A stretch of DNA of 50,623 nucleotides. Origin: Conexibacter sp. GTDB lineage: Bacteria; Actinomycetota; Thermoleophilia; Solirubrobacterales; 70-9. How positions within the stretch are numbered: the stretch's first letter is position 1; every line of letters starts with the position of its first letter. A program made the translations under genes and the position numbers. Below are positions 25,491 through 32,789 of this stretch, one piece after another. The notes beneath the pieces are model-generated. The model worked only from the letters and a program-made list of their open reading frames with translations, was not told where the DNA came from and made no database searches. The stretch is taken from NCBI GenBank assembly GCA_018263295.1, contig JADFCZ010000034.1:1-50623 (forward strand). The letters run 5' to 3'.

Positions 25491-26207
25491 ATGGCCGACG
25501 AGCTCTCCGCAATTCGCGAGGAACTTCGGGAGGCGGCGGAGCCCGATCGGGTGCCCGACCTGCAGCGGTTCTTCAAGACCGGGCCCGGCGGCTACGGCGA
25601 GGGCGACACCTTCATCGGCGTCAGGGTTCCCGCCTGCCGGCGGGTCGTGCGTGCCCACCGCGGCCTTTCGCTGCCGGGCTCCCTTCGTCTGCTCGAGAGC
25701 CCGATCCACGAGGAGCGGCTGGTCGCGCTGCTCCTGATGGTCGACCTGTTCGAGTCCGATCCCGGGTCGCGCCGCGACGTCTACGAGGCCTACCTCGCGA
25801 GCACCGGCCGGATCGACAACTGGGACCTGGTCGACGCATCCTGCCCGCGGATCGTCGGGACGTACCTGCTCGATCGCTCGCGCCGGCCGCTGTACGGGCT
25901 CGCCCGTTCGCGGTCGCTGTGGGAACGCCGGATCGCGATCATCTCGACGCTGGCGCTGATCGGCGCCGGTGATCTCGACGACACGTTCGCGATCTCCGAG
26001 CGCCTGCTCGGGGACGACCACGACCTGATCCACAAGGCGTGCGGCTGGATGCTCCGCGAGGCGGGCAAGCGGGACGAGGAGCGCCTCGTCGCCTTCCTCG
26101 GCGAGCACGCCCCGGCGATGCCGCGGACGATGCTCCGCTACGCGATCGAGCGCCTCGACCCGGCGACGCGGGCCCGCCTGATGGCGATTCCGAGGGCGGA
26201 CCGCTAG
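25491..26207 (+). CDS. DNA alkylation repair protein, AlkD-like DNA glycosylase
   Basis: A 238-residue all-helical HEAT-like repeat protein. Characteristic pieces are QRFFKTGPGGYGEGDTFIGVRVP at about 24-46, the RIDNWDLVDASCPRIVG stretch with the Trp and Asp of the DNA-binding concave face, and HKACGWMLREAGKRD. The family removes alkylated purines such as 3-methyladenine and 7-methylguanine from DNA without base flipping. Single gene on the + strand. Its stop codon shares CTAG with the trpS stop on the other strand. Confidence 0.9.
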   Translation: MADELSAIREELREAAEPDRVPDLQRFFKTGPGGYGEGDTFIGVRVPACRRVVRAHRGLSLPGSLRLLESPIHEERLVALLLMVDLFESDPGSRRDVYEAYLASTGRIDNWDLVDASCPRIVGTYLLDRSRRPLYGLARSRSLWERRIAIISTLALIGAGDLDDTFAISERLLGDDHDLIHKACGWMLREAGKRDEERLVAFLGEHAPAMPRTMLRYAIERLDPATRARLMAIPRADR

Positions 26208-27244
26208 CGCGGAGCGGCGACGCCCATGGCGTCGCGGACGTCGGCGAGCACCGGCTCGGCGATCGCGCGGGCGCTTTCGGCTCCGGCCGCCAGCGTGCGC
26301 TCGAGCTCGCCGGGGTCGGAGCGGAGCTCGGCGTAACGCTCCCGGACGGGCGCCAGGAAGTCGGCGACCGCGTCGCCGACCGCGGATTTGAAGTCGCCGT
26401 AGCCCCTGCCCTCGAACTCGGTCTCGATCTCCTCGGGCCCGGCCCCGCGGACCACGCAGAGGATCTCGATCAGGTTCTCGATCCCCTCCTTGCCGCCCTC
26501 GGGCCCGCCCCGGCGAACCTCGCGGCCGGAGTCGGTGACGGCGCTGCGGAACTTCTTCCGGATCGCGTCGGGCTCGTCGAGGACGTAGACCCTCCCGGAC
26601 TCGCCGCCGGCGGTCGTCGACATCTTGCTCATCGGGTCCTGCAGGTCCATGATCCGGGCGCCGACCCCGGGGATCACGTGCTCGGGCTCGACCAGGGTCG
26701 GCCCGAAGCGCTCGTTGAAGCGGCGGGCGATCTCGCGGGTCAGCTCGATGTGCTGGCGCTGGTCGTCGCCGACGGGGACCTCGGTCGCCCGATAGGCGAG
26801 CACGTCGGCCGCCTGCAGGACCGGGTAGTTGAAGAGCCCCGCGGAGACGAAGGCGCCGGTCTGCTGCTCGATCTGCTCGCGTTTGACCTTCCATTGCGTC
26901 ATCCGGTTGAGGTCTCCCCAGGCCGTGACGCCGCCGAGCAGCCAGCAGAGCTCGGTGTGCTGGCGGACGTCGCCCTGGCGGAAGAGCACGCAGCGCTCCG
27001 GGTCGAGCCCGGCCGCGAGCAGGATCGCGGTCGTGTCGTGGACCCGCTCGCGGAGCTCCTCGGGGTCGTAGGCGACGGTGATCGCGTGGAGGTCGACGAT
27101 GCAGTAGATCGCGAGCTCGCCGGCCCCGGCGTCGGCGCTCTCCTGGCCCTCGACGTATTGGCGGATCGCCCCGATGTAGTTGCCGAGGTGCTTGCGGCCG
27201 GTCGGCTGGATGCCGCTGAAGATTCGCCTGGGTCCCGCGCTCAC
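26204..27244 (-). CDS. trpS: Tryptophanyl-tRNA synthetase
   Basis: TrpS charges tRNA-Trp. Class I motifs are present: GIQPTGRKHLGNYIGA, where HLGN is the HIGH equivalent (about residues 11-26); VGDDQRQHIELTREIARRFN; and DPMSKMS as the KMSKS loop. The length of 346 residues is normal. The GTG start at 27244 has TAGATT eight bases upstream and no Shine-Dalgarno sequence, so a leaderless message is likely. I see no leader ORF or T-box in front of it. Convergent with the AlkD-like gene with a 4-base overlap of stop codons. Confidence 0.96.
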   Translation of the reverse strand: MSAGPRRIFSGIQPTGRKHLGNYIGAIRQYVEGQESADAGAGELAIYCIVDLHAITVAYDPEELRERVHDTTAILLAAGLDPERCVLFRQGDVRQHTELCWLLGGVTAWGDLNRMTQWKVKREQIEQQTGAFVSAGLFNYPVLQAADVLAYRATEVPVGDDQRQHIELTREIARRFNERFGPTLVEPEHVIPGVGARIMDLQDPMSKMSTTAGGESGRVYVLDEPDAIRKKFRSAVTDSGREVRRGGPEGGKEGIENLIEILCVVRGAGPEEIETEFEGRGYGDFKSAVGDAVADFLAPVRERYAELRSDPGELERTLAAGAESARAIAEPVLADVRDAMGVAAPR

Positions 27245-27252
27245 GGGCGGGG

Positions 27253-27258
27253 AATCTA
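27253..27258 (-). promoter_or_regulatory. -10-like element, leaderless promoter for trpS
   Basis: TAGATT on the minus strand lies 8 bases before the GTG at 27244, in the 11-base gap after the PfpI-like gene and overlapping the end of that gene. Confidence 0.45.
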
Positions 27259-27927
27259 CCCGCCGCCGAGCCCGTGCACCTCGACGGCGCGCCCGTCCTC
27301 GGCCGCGAGCGCGACCCCGCAGGTCTCGAGGACCTCGGGTGAGGCCTTCTCGAGCGAGCCCGAGTCGAAGGGCGGGTCGGGGTCGTATTCGATGCCGAGC
27401 TGGATCGCCTCGGCGACCCGTGCGCCGGCGATCCGCTCCGCGAGCCGCAGCGCCATGTCGATCCCGGAAGAGACCCCGGCGGCGGTCATCACCTTGCCGC
27501 GCTCGACCACCCGGTCGGGGACGGAGACGGCGCCGAGCTGGTCGAGCAGGCCGCGCGCCGCCCAGTGGGTCGACGCATCGGTTCCGTGGAGCACGCCGGC
27601 GGCCGCGAGCAGGGTCGAGCCGGTGCAGACCGAGGTCGTCCAGGTGGTCGCCTCGTGCACGGAGGCGATCCAGCGCACGTAGGGGTCATCGGGGCTCAGC
27701 ATGTGCCGGGTGCCGCTGCCGCCGGGTACCACGACGACGTCGGGCTCGGGGACCTCGGAGAGGGCGCGGTCGGCGACGATCGCGAGCATCCCCTGCTCGG
27801 TCCGGATCGGGCCGCGCTCCTCCGAGCAGAAGACGACCTCGGCCTCGGGCAGGCGCTGGAGCACCTCGTAGGGGCCGATCGCATCGAGGGCGGTGAAAGC
27901 CGGGAAGATCGGGATCGCTATCTGCAT
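27256..27927 (-). CDS. DJ-1/PfpI family protein (isonitrile hydratase-like)
   Basis: 223 residues with the DJ-1/PfpI fold: MQIAIPIFPAFTALDAIGPYEVL at the start (the Asp-Gly-Pro elbow), DVVVVPGGSGTRHM, and the nucleophilic-elbow Cys in TSVCTGSTLLAAAG, followed by STHWAARG. This pattern matches the isonitrile hydratase/GlxA-N-like branch rather than PfpI proteases; the substrate is unknown. AGGAG six bases before the ATG indicates a leadered start. It lies 44 bases downstream of the GlxA-type regulator on the same strand, so the two are probably one operon. Confidence 0.85.
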   Translation of the reverse strand: MQIAIPIFPAFTALDAIGPYEVLQRLPEAEVVFCSEERGPIRTEQGMLAIVADRALSEVPEPDVVVVPGGSGTRHMLSPDDPYVRWIASVHEATTWTTSVCTGSTLLAAAGVLHGTDASTHWAARGLLDQLGAVSVPDRVVERGKVMTAAGVSSGIDMALRLAERIAGARVAEAIQLGIEYDPDPPFDSGSLEKASPEVLETCGVALAAEDGRAVEVHGLGGG

Positions 27928-27971
27928 GGTCTGCTCCTGGTTCTGGGGTTGTCGGCGCTGGATGGTCGGAG

Positions 27972-28955
27972 TCAGGCCGCCAGCGGCGGCCGGAAGCGGT
28001 CGCGGTACTCGCGCGGGCTCGTGCCGAGCCGGCGCCGAAAGGCGCGGCGCATGACCTCGGCGCCGGCGAACCCGCAGCGGGCGGCGACGGCGTCGAGCGG
28101 CGCCCGGTCGGTCTCGAGGATGCTGCGGGCGCGCTCGACCCGGAGGCGCTCGACGTAGTCGGCCGGGCTGGTGCCGACCTCGCGCCGGAAGACGCGGGCG
28201 AACTGGCGCTCGGAGAGATGGACGCGACCGGCGAGCTCGCCGACCGAGAGGTCGGACTCGAGGTTGTCGGCGATCCAGCCCTGGAGCTCGCGGATCGGCT
28301 CCCGCTCGGCCATCTGGTGGGAGAGCTGGACCGAGAACTGCGCCTGCCCGCCGGGGCGGCGCGCGTAGACGACGAGCATCCGCGCCGCCTGCAGCGCCGG
28401 GCCGGGGCCGTGGTCCTCCTCGGCGAGCGCGAGCGCGAGGTCCATCCCGGCGGTGACGCCGGCAGACGTGAAGACGTCGCCGTCGCGGACGAAGATCGGG
28501 TCGGATTCGACGGCGACCTCCGGATACCGCTCGGCGAGCCGGTCGCAGCTCGCCCAGTGGGTCGTCGCCCGGCGACCGTCGAGCAGTCCGGCCTCGGCGA
28601 GCAGGAACGCGCCGGTGCAGACGCCGGCGACCCGGCGGGCCCGCCCGGCGAGTGCGCCGACCGCGGCGACCAGCCCCGGGTCGCGGATCGCGTCGCGGAC
28701 CCCGAGCCCGCCGGGGACGACGAGCGTCCCGACATCTCCGTCGTAGCCGGCGATGTCGCCGTCAGCTGCCATCCGCAGGCCGCTGTTGGCCCGAACCTCG
28801 CGGCCCCCGGGGGTCAGAAGCCGCAGCTCGGGCGCCCGGCCGACGATCAGCCCAGCGGTGTTGAAGACCTCCCACGGGCCGGTGACGTCGAGAGCCTGAA
28901 CGTCGTCGAAGCCGACGAAGACGATCGGGGAGGCGGCGGATCGGGGAGCGGTCAT
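27972..28955 (-). CDS. GlxA-type AraC-family transcriptional regulator with DJ-1/PfpI-like sensor domain
   Basis: 327 residues. The N-terminal domain (about 10-200) is DJ-1-like: IVFVGFDDVQALDVTGPWEVF, VVPGGLGVRDAI, and VCTGAFLLAEAGLLDGRRATTHWASC with the elbow Cys. The C-terminal AraC domain has two helix-turn-helix units, including LSVGELAGRVHLSERQFARVFRREVGTSPADYV and AARCGFAGAEVMRRAFRRRLGTSPREYRDRFR. It likely controls itself and the downstream DJ-1-fold gene, with which it shares the sensor fold. The ATG at 28955 has TTGACG-17-GAGGAT immediately upstream; the GGGGAGG there could alternatively be a ribosome binding site. Confidence 0.88.
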   Translation of the reverse strand: MTAPRSAASPIVFVGFDDVQALDVTGPWEVFNTAGLIVGRAPELRLLTPGGREVRANSGLRMAADGDIAGYDGDVGTLVVPGGLGVRDAIRDPGLVAAVGALAGRARRVAGVCTGAFLLAEAGLLDGRRATTHWASCDRLAERYPEVAVESDPIFVRDGDVFTSAGVTAGMDLALALAEEDHGPGPALQAARMLVVYARRPGGQAQFSVQLSHQMAEREPIRELQGWIADNLESDLSVGELAGRVHLSERQFARVFRREVGTSPADYVERLRVERARSILETDRAPLDAVAARCGFAGAEVMRRAFRRRLGTSPREYRDRFRPPLAA

Positions 28956-28961
28956 GGGCCG

Positions 28962-28990
28962 ATCCTCCCCGGACCGCGTCTGTCCGTCAA
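28962..28990 (-). promoter_or_regulatory. Promoter of the GlxA-type regulator
   Basis: On the minus strand TTGACG (28985-28990), a 17-base spacer and GAGGAT (28962-28967), 6 bases before the ATG. GGGGAGG overlaps the -10, so it is undecided whether this is a leaderless promoter or a promoter further upstream with a ribosome binding site here. Confidence 0.45.
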
Positions 28991-29095
28991 GTCGCGTATC
29001 CCACGCTTTCGGCCATGCGCGCACCGCAAACCGCCGAGCCGATACGGCGCGGCCAGTCGGCGGCGGTCGGTCCGGCTGGGAACAGCGGTCGTCAA

Positions 29096-29206
29096 CGCGG
29101 GTTTCGTCACCCGCGATCGTCGAGTCCTCCCTGAGGTGACGAAACCCGTGCCCCCACGAGGGTTTCGTCACCCGAGGCCATCCGCGAAGGCGTCCGGTAA
29201 CGAAAC
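29096..29206. repeat. Four alternating copies of GTTTCGTCACC forming nested inverted repeats
   Basis: Forward copies start at 29101 and 29162; reverse copies (GGTGACGAAAC, GGTAACGAAAC) start at 29135 and 29196. Both pairs have the same 61-base period and the same 34-base internal offset. The first copy is also flanked to give a hairpin CGCGGGT/ACCCGCG (29096-29115). The two middle copies form a 13-base inverted repeat (29135-29147 with 29160-29172). Confidence 0.75.
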
Positions 29207-29398
29207 CTGGGGTTCCATCGGTCCGGTTCCACCATCCGCAGGTTCCTCGCGCGCACCGGAAGCCGCCCACCGGCACACCCTCACAGCAGAGCCACGGCTC
29301 GCGCCCCGGGGGCCCCACGAACTGCGGGCACCGCAAGATCACGCCCGCATCCGATGTTTCGGGCGGAAGCAGCGCGGTATCGTCGAAAGACTGCACTC

Positions 29399-30319
29399 AT
29401 GCCACGAGCGATCTGGACAGGGACGATCACCTTCGGGCTCTTGAACGTGCCCGTGAAGCTGTACTCGGCGGTCTCGAGCAAGGCCATCCGCTTCCGCGAG
29501 CTGCGGCAGGAGGACGGCTCGCGGGTCCGCCACAAGCGCGTCGCCGAGACCGACGGCGAGGAGGTCGCCTACGAGGACCTCGTCAAGGGCTATGAGATCT
29601 CCCCCGAGCAGTACGTGATCCTCTCGCGCGAGGAGCTCGACTCGCTCGCGCCGAAGCGCTCGAAGGCGATCGAGATCGAGGACTTCGTCGACCTCGACCA
29701 GATCGACCCGATCTACTTCAACCAGCCTTATTACCTCGGCCCGGCGCCGGGCGCCGAGCGCGCCTACGCCCTGCTGGCCGAGGCGATGGGCGAGCAGCGC
29801 AAGGTCGCGATCGCCCGTTTCGTGCTCCGCAACCGCGAGAGCCTCTGCGCGATCCGGGCCGGCGACGGCGTCCTGACGCTGGCGACGATGCGATTCGCCG
29901 ACGAGGTCGTCCCCGCCTCGCAGCTCGAGGGCCTGCTCGGCGAGGAGCCCGACACGCCGCCGCGCAAGCAGGAGATCGAGATGGCCAAGCAGCTGATCGA
30001 GTCGCTCTCCGCCGAGTTCGACCCCGGCTCCTATAAGGACGAGTACCGCGCCGAGCTGCTGTCGCTGATCGAGCGCAAGGCCGCCGGCGAGGACGTCCTC
30101 GCCGCCAAGGCCGAGACGCCGAAGGCGACGAAGGCCCCCGACCTGATGGCCGCCCTCGAGGAGTCGCTGGCGGCGATCAAGGGCGAGGAGCTCAGCGGCG
30201 GCGCCGAGCGCAAGGAGAAGTCCGAGGCGAAGCCGAAGGCACCCGCCAAGAAGTCCACCTCGCGCAAGTCGACCTCGACCAAGGCGAAGAGCAAGTCCCG
30301 GGCGAAGGCCGCGAAGTAG
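29399..30319 (+). CDS. ku: Ku protein for non-homologous end joining
   Basis: Ku is the homodimeric ring that binds DNA double-strand ends and recruits LigD. The sequence starts with the family hallmark MPRAIWTGTITFGLLNVPVKLY, and the core beta-barrel and arm cover about residues 1-250. The tail (about 265-306) is Lys/Ser/Ala-rich (for example KSTSRKSTSTKAKSKSR), like the extended basic C-termini of actinobacterial Ku that bind DNA. Length is 306 residues. The ATG at 29399 is chosen over the in-frame one at 29354 because the conserved block begins there. It is directly followed by the LigD polymerase frame. Confidence 0.96.
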   Translation: MPRAIWTGTITFGLLNVPVKLYSAVSSKAIRFRELRQEDGSRVRHKRVAETDGEEVAYEDLVKGYEISPEQYVILSREELDSLAPKRSKAIEIEDFVDLDQIDPIYFNQPYYLGPAPGAERAYALLAEAMGEQRKVAIARFVLRNRESLCAIRAGDGVLTLATMRFADEVVPASQLEGLLGEEPDTPPRKQEIEMAKQLIESLSAEFDPGSYKDEYRAELLSLIERKAAGEDVLAAKAETPKATKAPDLMAALEESLAAIKGEELSGGAERKEKSEAKPKAPAKKSTSRKSTSTKAKSKSRAKAAK

Positions 30320-31209
30320 AGATCGACGGCCGCCGGCTGTCGGTCACGAACCTCGACAAGGTCCTCTACCCGGAGGCGAGGTTCACCAAGGGCGAGGTGA
30401 TCGACTACTACGCCCGGATCGCCCCGGCGCTGCTGCCGCACCTCCGCGACCGGCCGCTGACCGTCGTCCGCTATCCCGACGGCGTCGCCGGCAAGCACTT
30501 CTTCGAGAAGAACAGCCCCGCGCACCGGCCCGACTGGGTCCGGACGGCGGCGATCGAGGTCGGCAGCCGCGCCGGCACGATCGAGTTCGCGGTCTGCGAC
30601 GACCTGCCCACACTCGTTTGGCTCGCCCAGCTCGCGGCGATCGAGCTCCATCCCTCGCTGGCGACGACGGCCGACTACGAGCGACCGACCGTGCTCGCCT
30701 TCGACCTCGACCCGGGAGCCCCGGCGACGATCGTCGAGTGCTGCGCGGTGGCGCTCCGGATCCGCGCGCTGTTCGCCGGGTTCGGCCTCGAGTCGTTCGC
30801 CAAGACCTCGGGCTCGAAGGGGATGCAGGTCTACGTCCCGCTCAACGGCGATCTGACCTACGAGACGACGAAGCCGTTCTCCCAAGCGGTCGCCCGCGCC
30901 CTCGAGAGCTCCGAGCCGGACCTCGTGACCTCGCAGATGACGAAGTCGCTGCGGCCCGGCAAGGTCTTCGTCGACTGGAGCCAGAACACGCGGACGAAGA
31001 CGACCGTCGCCGCCTACTCGCTGCGGGCGCGCGAGCTGCCGACCGCCTCCGCCCCGCTCCGCTGGGACGAGGTCGAGCGCGCCGGGTCCGACGGCGACCC
31101 GGAGCAGCTCCGGTTCACGGCCGGCGACGTGCTCGAGCGCTTCGAGCGCGACGGCGATCCGTTCGCGCCGGTGCTGGAGCTCCACCAGGAGCTCCCGAGC
31201 GGGCTCTAG
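30316..31209 (+). CDS. LigD polymerase-domain protein (stand-alone), start codon unclear
   Basis: An archaeo-eukaryotic-primase-like polymerase that fills and trims ends during Ku-dependent joining. The metal-binding FDLDPG, the SGSKGMQVY motif and KVFVDWSQN with the third Asp are all present. Ligase and phosphoesterase domains are absent. The first canonical start is GTG at 30397, but the same frame already encodes the conserved family opening (VEIDGRRL, then NLDKVLYPE and FTKGEV) from 30316. No ATG, GTG or TTG lies between the upstream in-frame stop (30034-30036) and 30397. The frame begins GTA, overlapping the ku stop as GTAG. Options are non-canonical re-initiation, -1 frameshifting from ku, or a sequence error. 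Confidence 0.85.
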   Translation, partial: VEIDGRRLSVTNLDKVLYPEARFTKGEVIDYYARIAPALLPHLRDRPLTVVRYPDGVAGKHFFEKNSPAHRPDWVRTAAIEVGSRAGTIEFAVCDDLPTLVWLAQLAAIELHPSLATTADYERPTVLAFDLDPGAPATIVECCAVALRIRALFAGFGLESFAKTSGSKGMQVYVPLNGDLTYETTKPFSQAVARALESSEPDLVTSQMTKSLRPGKVFVDWSQNTRTKTTVAAYSLRARELPTASAPLRWDEVERAGSDGDPEQLRFTAGDVLERFERDGDPFAPVLELHQELPSGL

Positions 31210-32789
31210 CCGAGGTCCTGCCTTACGACCGGGTTCCGCGCGGCGCCGGCCTCGTCGAGCCGGCGGACCGGCGTCGTGTAGGGAGCCTGCCGCGCGATCT
31301 CGGGGTCCTGCTCGGCCTCAGCGAGGATCGCCTCGACCGCGTCGGCGAAGCCGTCGAGCGACTCGCGGGTCTCGGTCTCGGTCGGCTCGATCATCAGCGC
31401 CTCGTCGACGAGCAGCGGGAAGTAGACGGTCGGCGGGTGCATGTTGTGGTCGAGCAGCCGCTTGGCGATGTCGAGCGTCTTGATGTCGAGCTGCTTCTTC
31501 GCCTCGCTGCCCGAGAGCACGAACTCGTGCATCGGGCGGCGATCGAAGGCGATCGGCAGGTAGCGGCCCGCGCGCCCCTCGCTCATCCTCGCGAGCAGGT
31601 AGTTGGCGTTGAGGACGGCGGTCTCCGACGCCTCGGCGAGCCCGTCGCCGCCGAGGCTGAGGATGTAGGCGTAGGAGCGCACGAAGACGCCGAAGTTGCC
31701 CTGGAACCCGCGCAGGCGCCCGATCGAAGCCGGGTGGTCCTCGGCGCCGCGGAGCTCGAAGCGGACGTGCGGGGCGTCCCCGTTCGAGCCGTTCGCCGAG
31801 CCGGCCTCGACGCGCTCGATCCGCGGCACCGGCAGGTAGGGCTCGATCCGCTCGGAGACCGCGATCGGCCCCGCTCCGGGCCCGCCACCGCCGTGCGGCT
31901 GGCTGAACGACTTGTGGAGGTTGACGTGGACGATGTCGAAGCCCATGTCGCCGGGTCGCGAGTGGCCCATGATCGCGTTCAGGTTGGCGCCGTCGTAGTA
32001 GAGGGTCCCGCCGGCCTCGCGGACGATGCCGGTGATCTCGGCGATGTTGCGGTCGAACAGGCCGAGCGTGTTCGGGTTGGTCAGCATCAGGCAGGCGACG
32101 CGCTCGTCGGTTTTCGCGCGGAGGTCGTCGAGGTCAACCCCGCCGTCCTCGTTGGTCGCGACCTTGACGACCTCGTAGCCGGCCATCGTCACCGAGGCCG
32201 GGTTCGTCCCGTGGGCGGTGTCCGGGGTCAGCACCCGGGTCCGCGTCCCGGCGTCGCCGTTGGCCTCGTGGAAGGCGCGGGTGAGCAGCAGCCCGGCGAG
32301 CTCGCCGTGGGAGCCGGCCGAGGGCTGGAGGCTGACGTGCGGCAGGCCGCAGATCTCGCTCAGCGAGCGCTCCAGCGACCACATCAGCTCGAGGGCCCCC
32401 TGGGCCCGTGCCGGGTCCTGGGCCGGGTGCAGGCGGGCGTGCCCGGGCAGCGCCGCGACGCGCTCGTTGATGCGCGGGTTGTGCTTCATCGTGCACGAGC
32501 CGAGCGGATAGATGCCGGAGTCGAGGTCGAAGTTGCGTCGCGAGAGCCGGTTGTAGTGGCGCACGATCTCGGGCTCGGAGACCTCGGGAAGGCGGGCGGG
32601 CTCGTCGCGGAGCAACCGCGACGGGATCAGCTCGTCGATCGGCACGTCGCCGCCCGGGACGCCGGAGGCGGGGATCGCCGCCGCGCGGCGGCCCGGGACC
32701 GAGCGCTCGTAGATCGTCGTCGCGCGGTCGCGCTGCATCGGCGTCGGGACCTCGGCGGTCGCGGGCGGGTCGACGACGGCGTCGCTCAT
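31206..32789 (-). CDS. gcvPB: Glycine dehydrogenase (decarboxylating) subunit 2
   Basis: One of the two P-protein subunits of the glycine cleavage system, which decarboxylates glycine and passes the aminomethyl group to GcvH. The PLP lysine is in HKSFSQPHGGGGPGAGP. YPLGSCTMKHNPRINE and HGTNPASVTMAGYEV are also diagnostic. The length of 527 residues is typical for the split P-protein. Its ATG overlaps the gcvPA stop by four bases. Its stop shares CTAG with the LigD stop codon on the other strand, leaving no room for a terminator. Confidence 0.96.
   Translation of the reverse strand: MSDAVVDPPATAEVPTPMQRDRATTIYERSVPGRRAAAIPASGVPGGDVPIDELIPSRLLRDEPARLPEVSEPEIVRHYNRLSRRNFDLDSGIYPLGSCTMKHNPRINERVAALPGHARLHPAQDPARAQGALELMWSLERSLSEICGLPHVSLQPSAGSHGELAGLLLTRAFHEANGDAGTRTRVLTPDTAHGTNPASVTMAGYEVVKVATNEDGGVDLDDLRAKTDERVACLMLTNPNTLGLFDRNIAEITGIVREAGGTLYYDGANLNAIMGHSRPGDMGFDIVHVNLHKSFSQPHGGGGPGAGPIAVSERIEPYLPVPRIERVEAGSANGSNGDAPHVRFELRGAEDHPASIGRLRGFQGNFGVFVRSYAYILSLGGDGLAEASETAVLNANYLLARMSEGRAGRYLPIAFDRRPMHEFVLSGSEAKKQLDIKTLDIAKRLLDHNMHPPTVYFPLLVDEALMIEPTETETRESLDGFADAVEAILAEAEQDPEIARQAPYTTPVRRLDEAGAARNPVVRQDLG

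Larger units (their letters stand above)
28956..29398. other. 443-base intergenic region between the GlxA-type gene and ku
   Basis: No convincing protein gene. The left end holds the regulator promoter. Bases 29096-29206 hold four copies of a GTTTCGTCACC motif in alternating orientation, listed separately. Further right, GGTTCC occurs three times (about 29211-29245). TATCGT at 29378-29383 is a possible -10 for ku, giving a leader of about 10 bases. Confidence 0.5.

Noticed and set aside
24681-26894. A single long protein joining scpA to an upstream Arg-rich segment
   Set aside because: The upstream part is antisense to the AlkD-like gene; conserved ScpA sequence starts at the GTG at 25430, which has a close promoter element.
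27245-27260. Attenuator or T-box for trpS
   Set aside because: The trpS start lies only 11 bases from the preceding gene and appears leaderless; there is no room for such an element.
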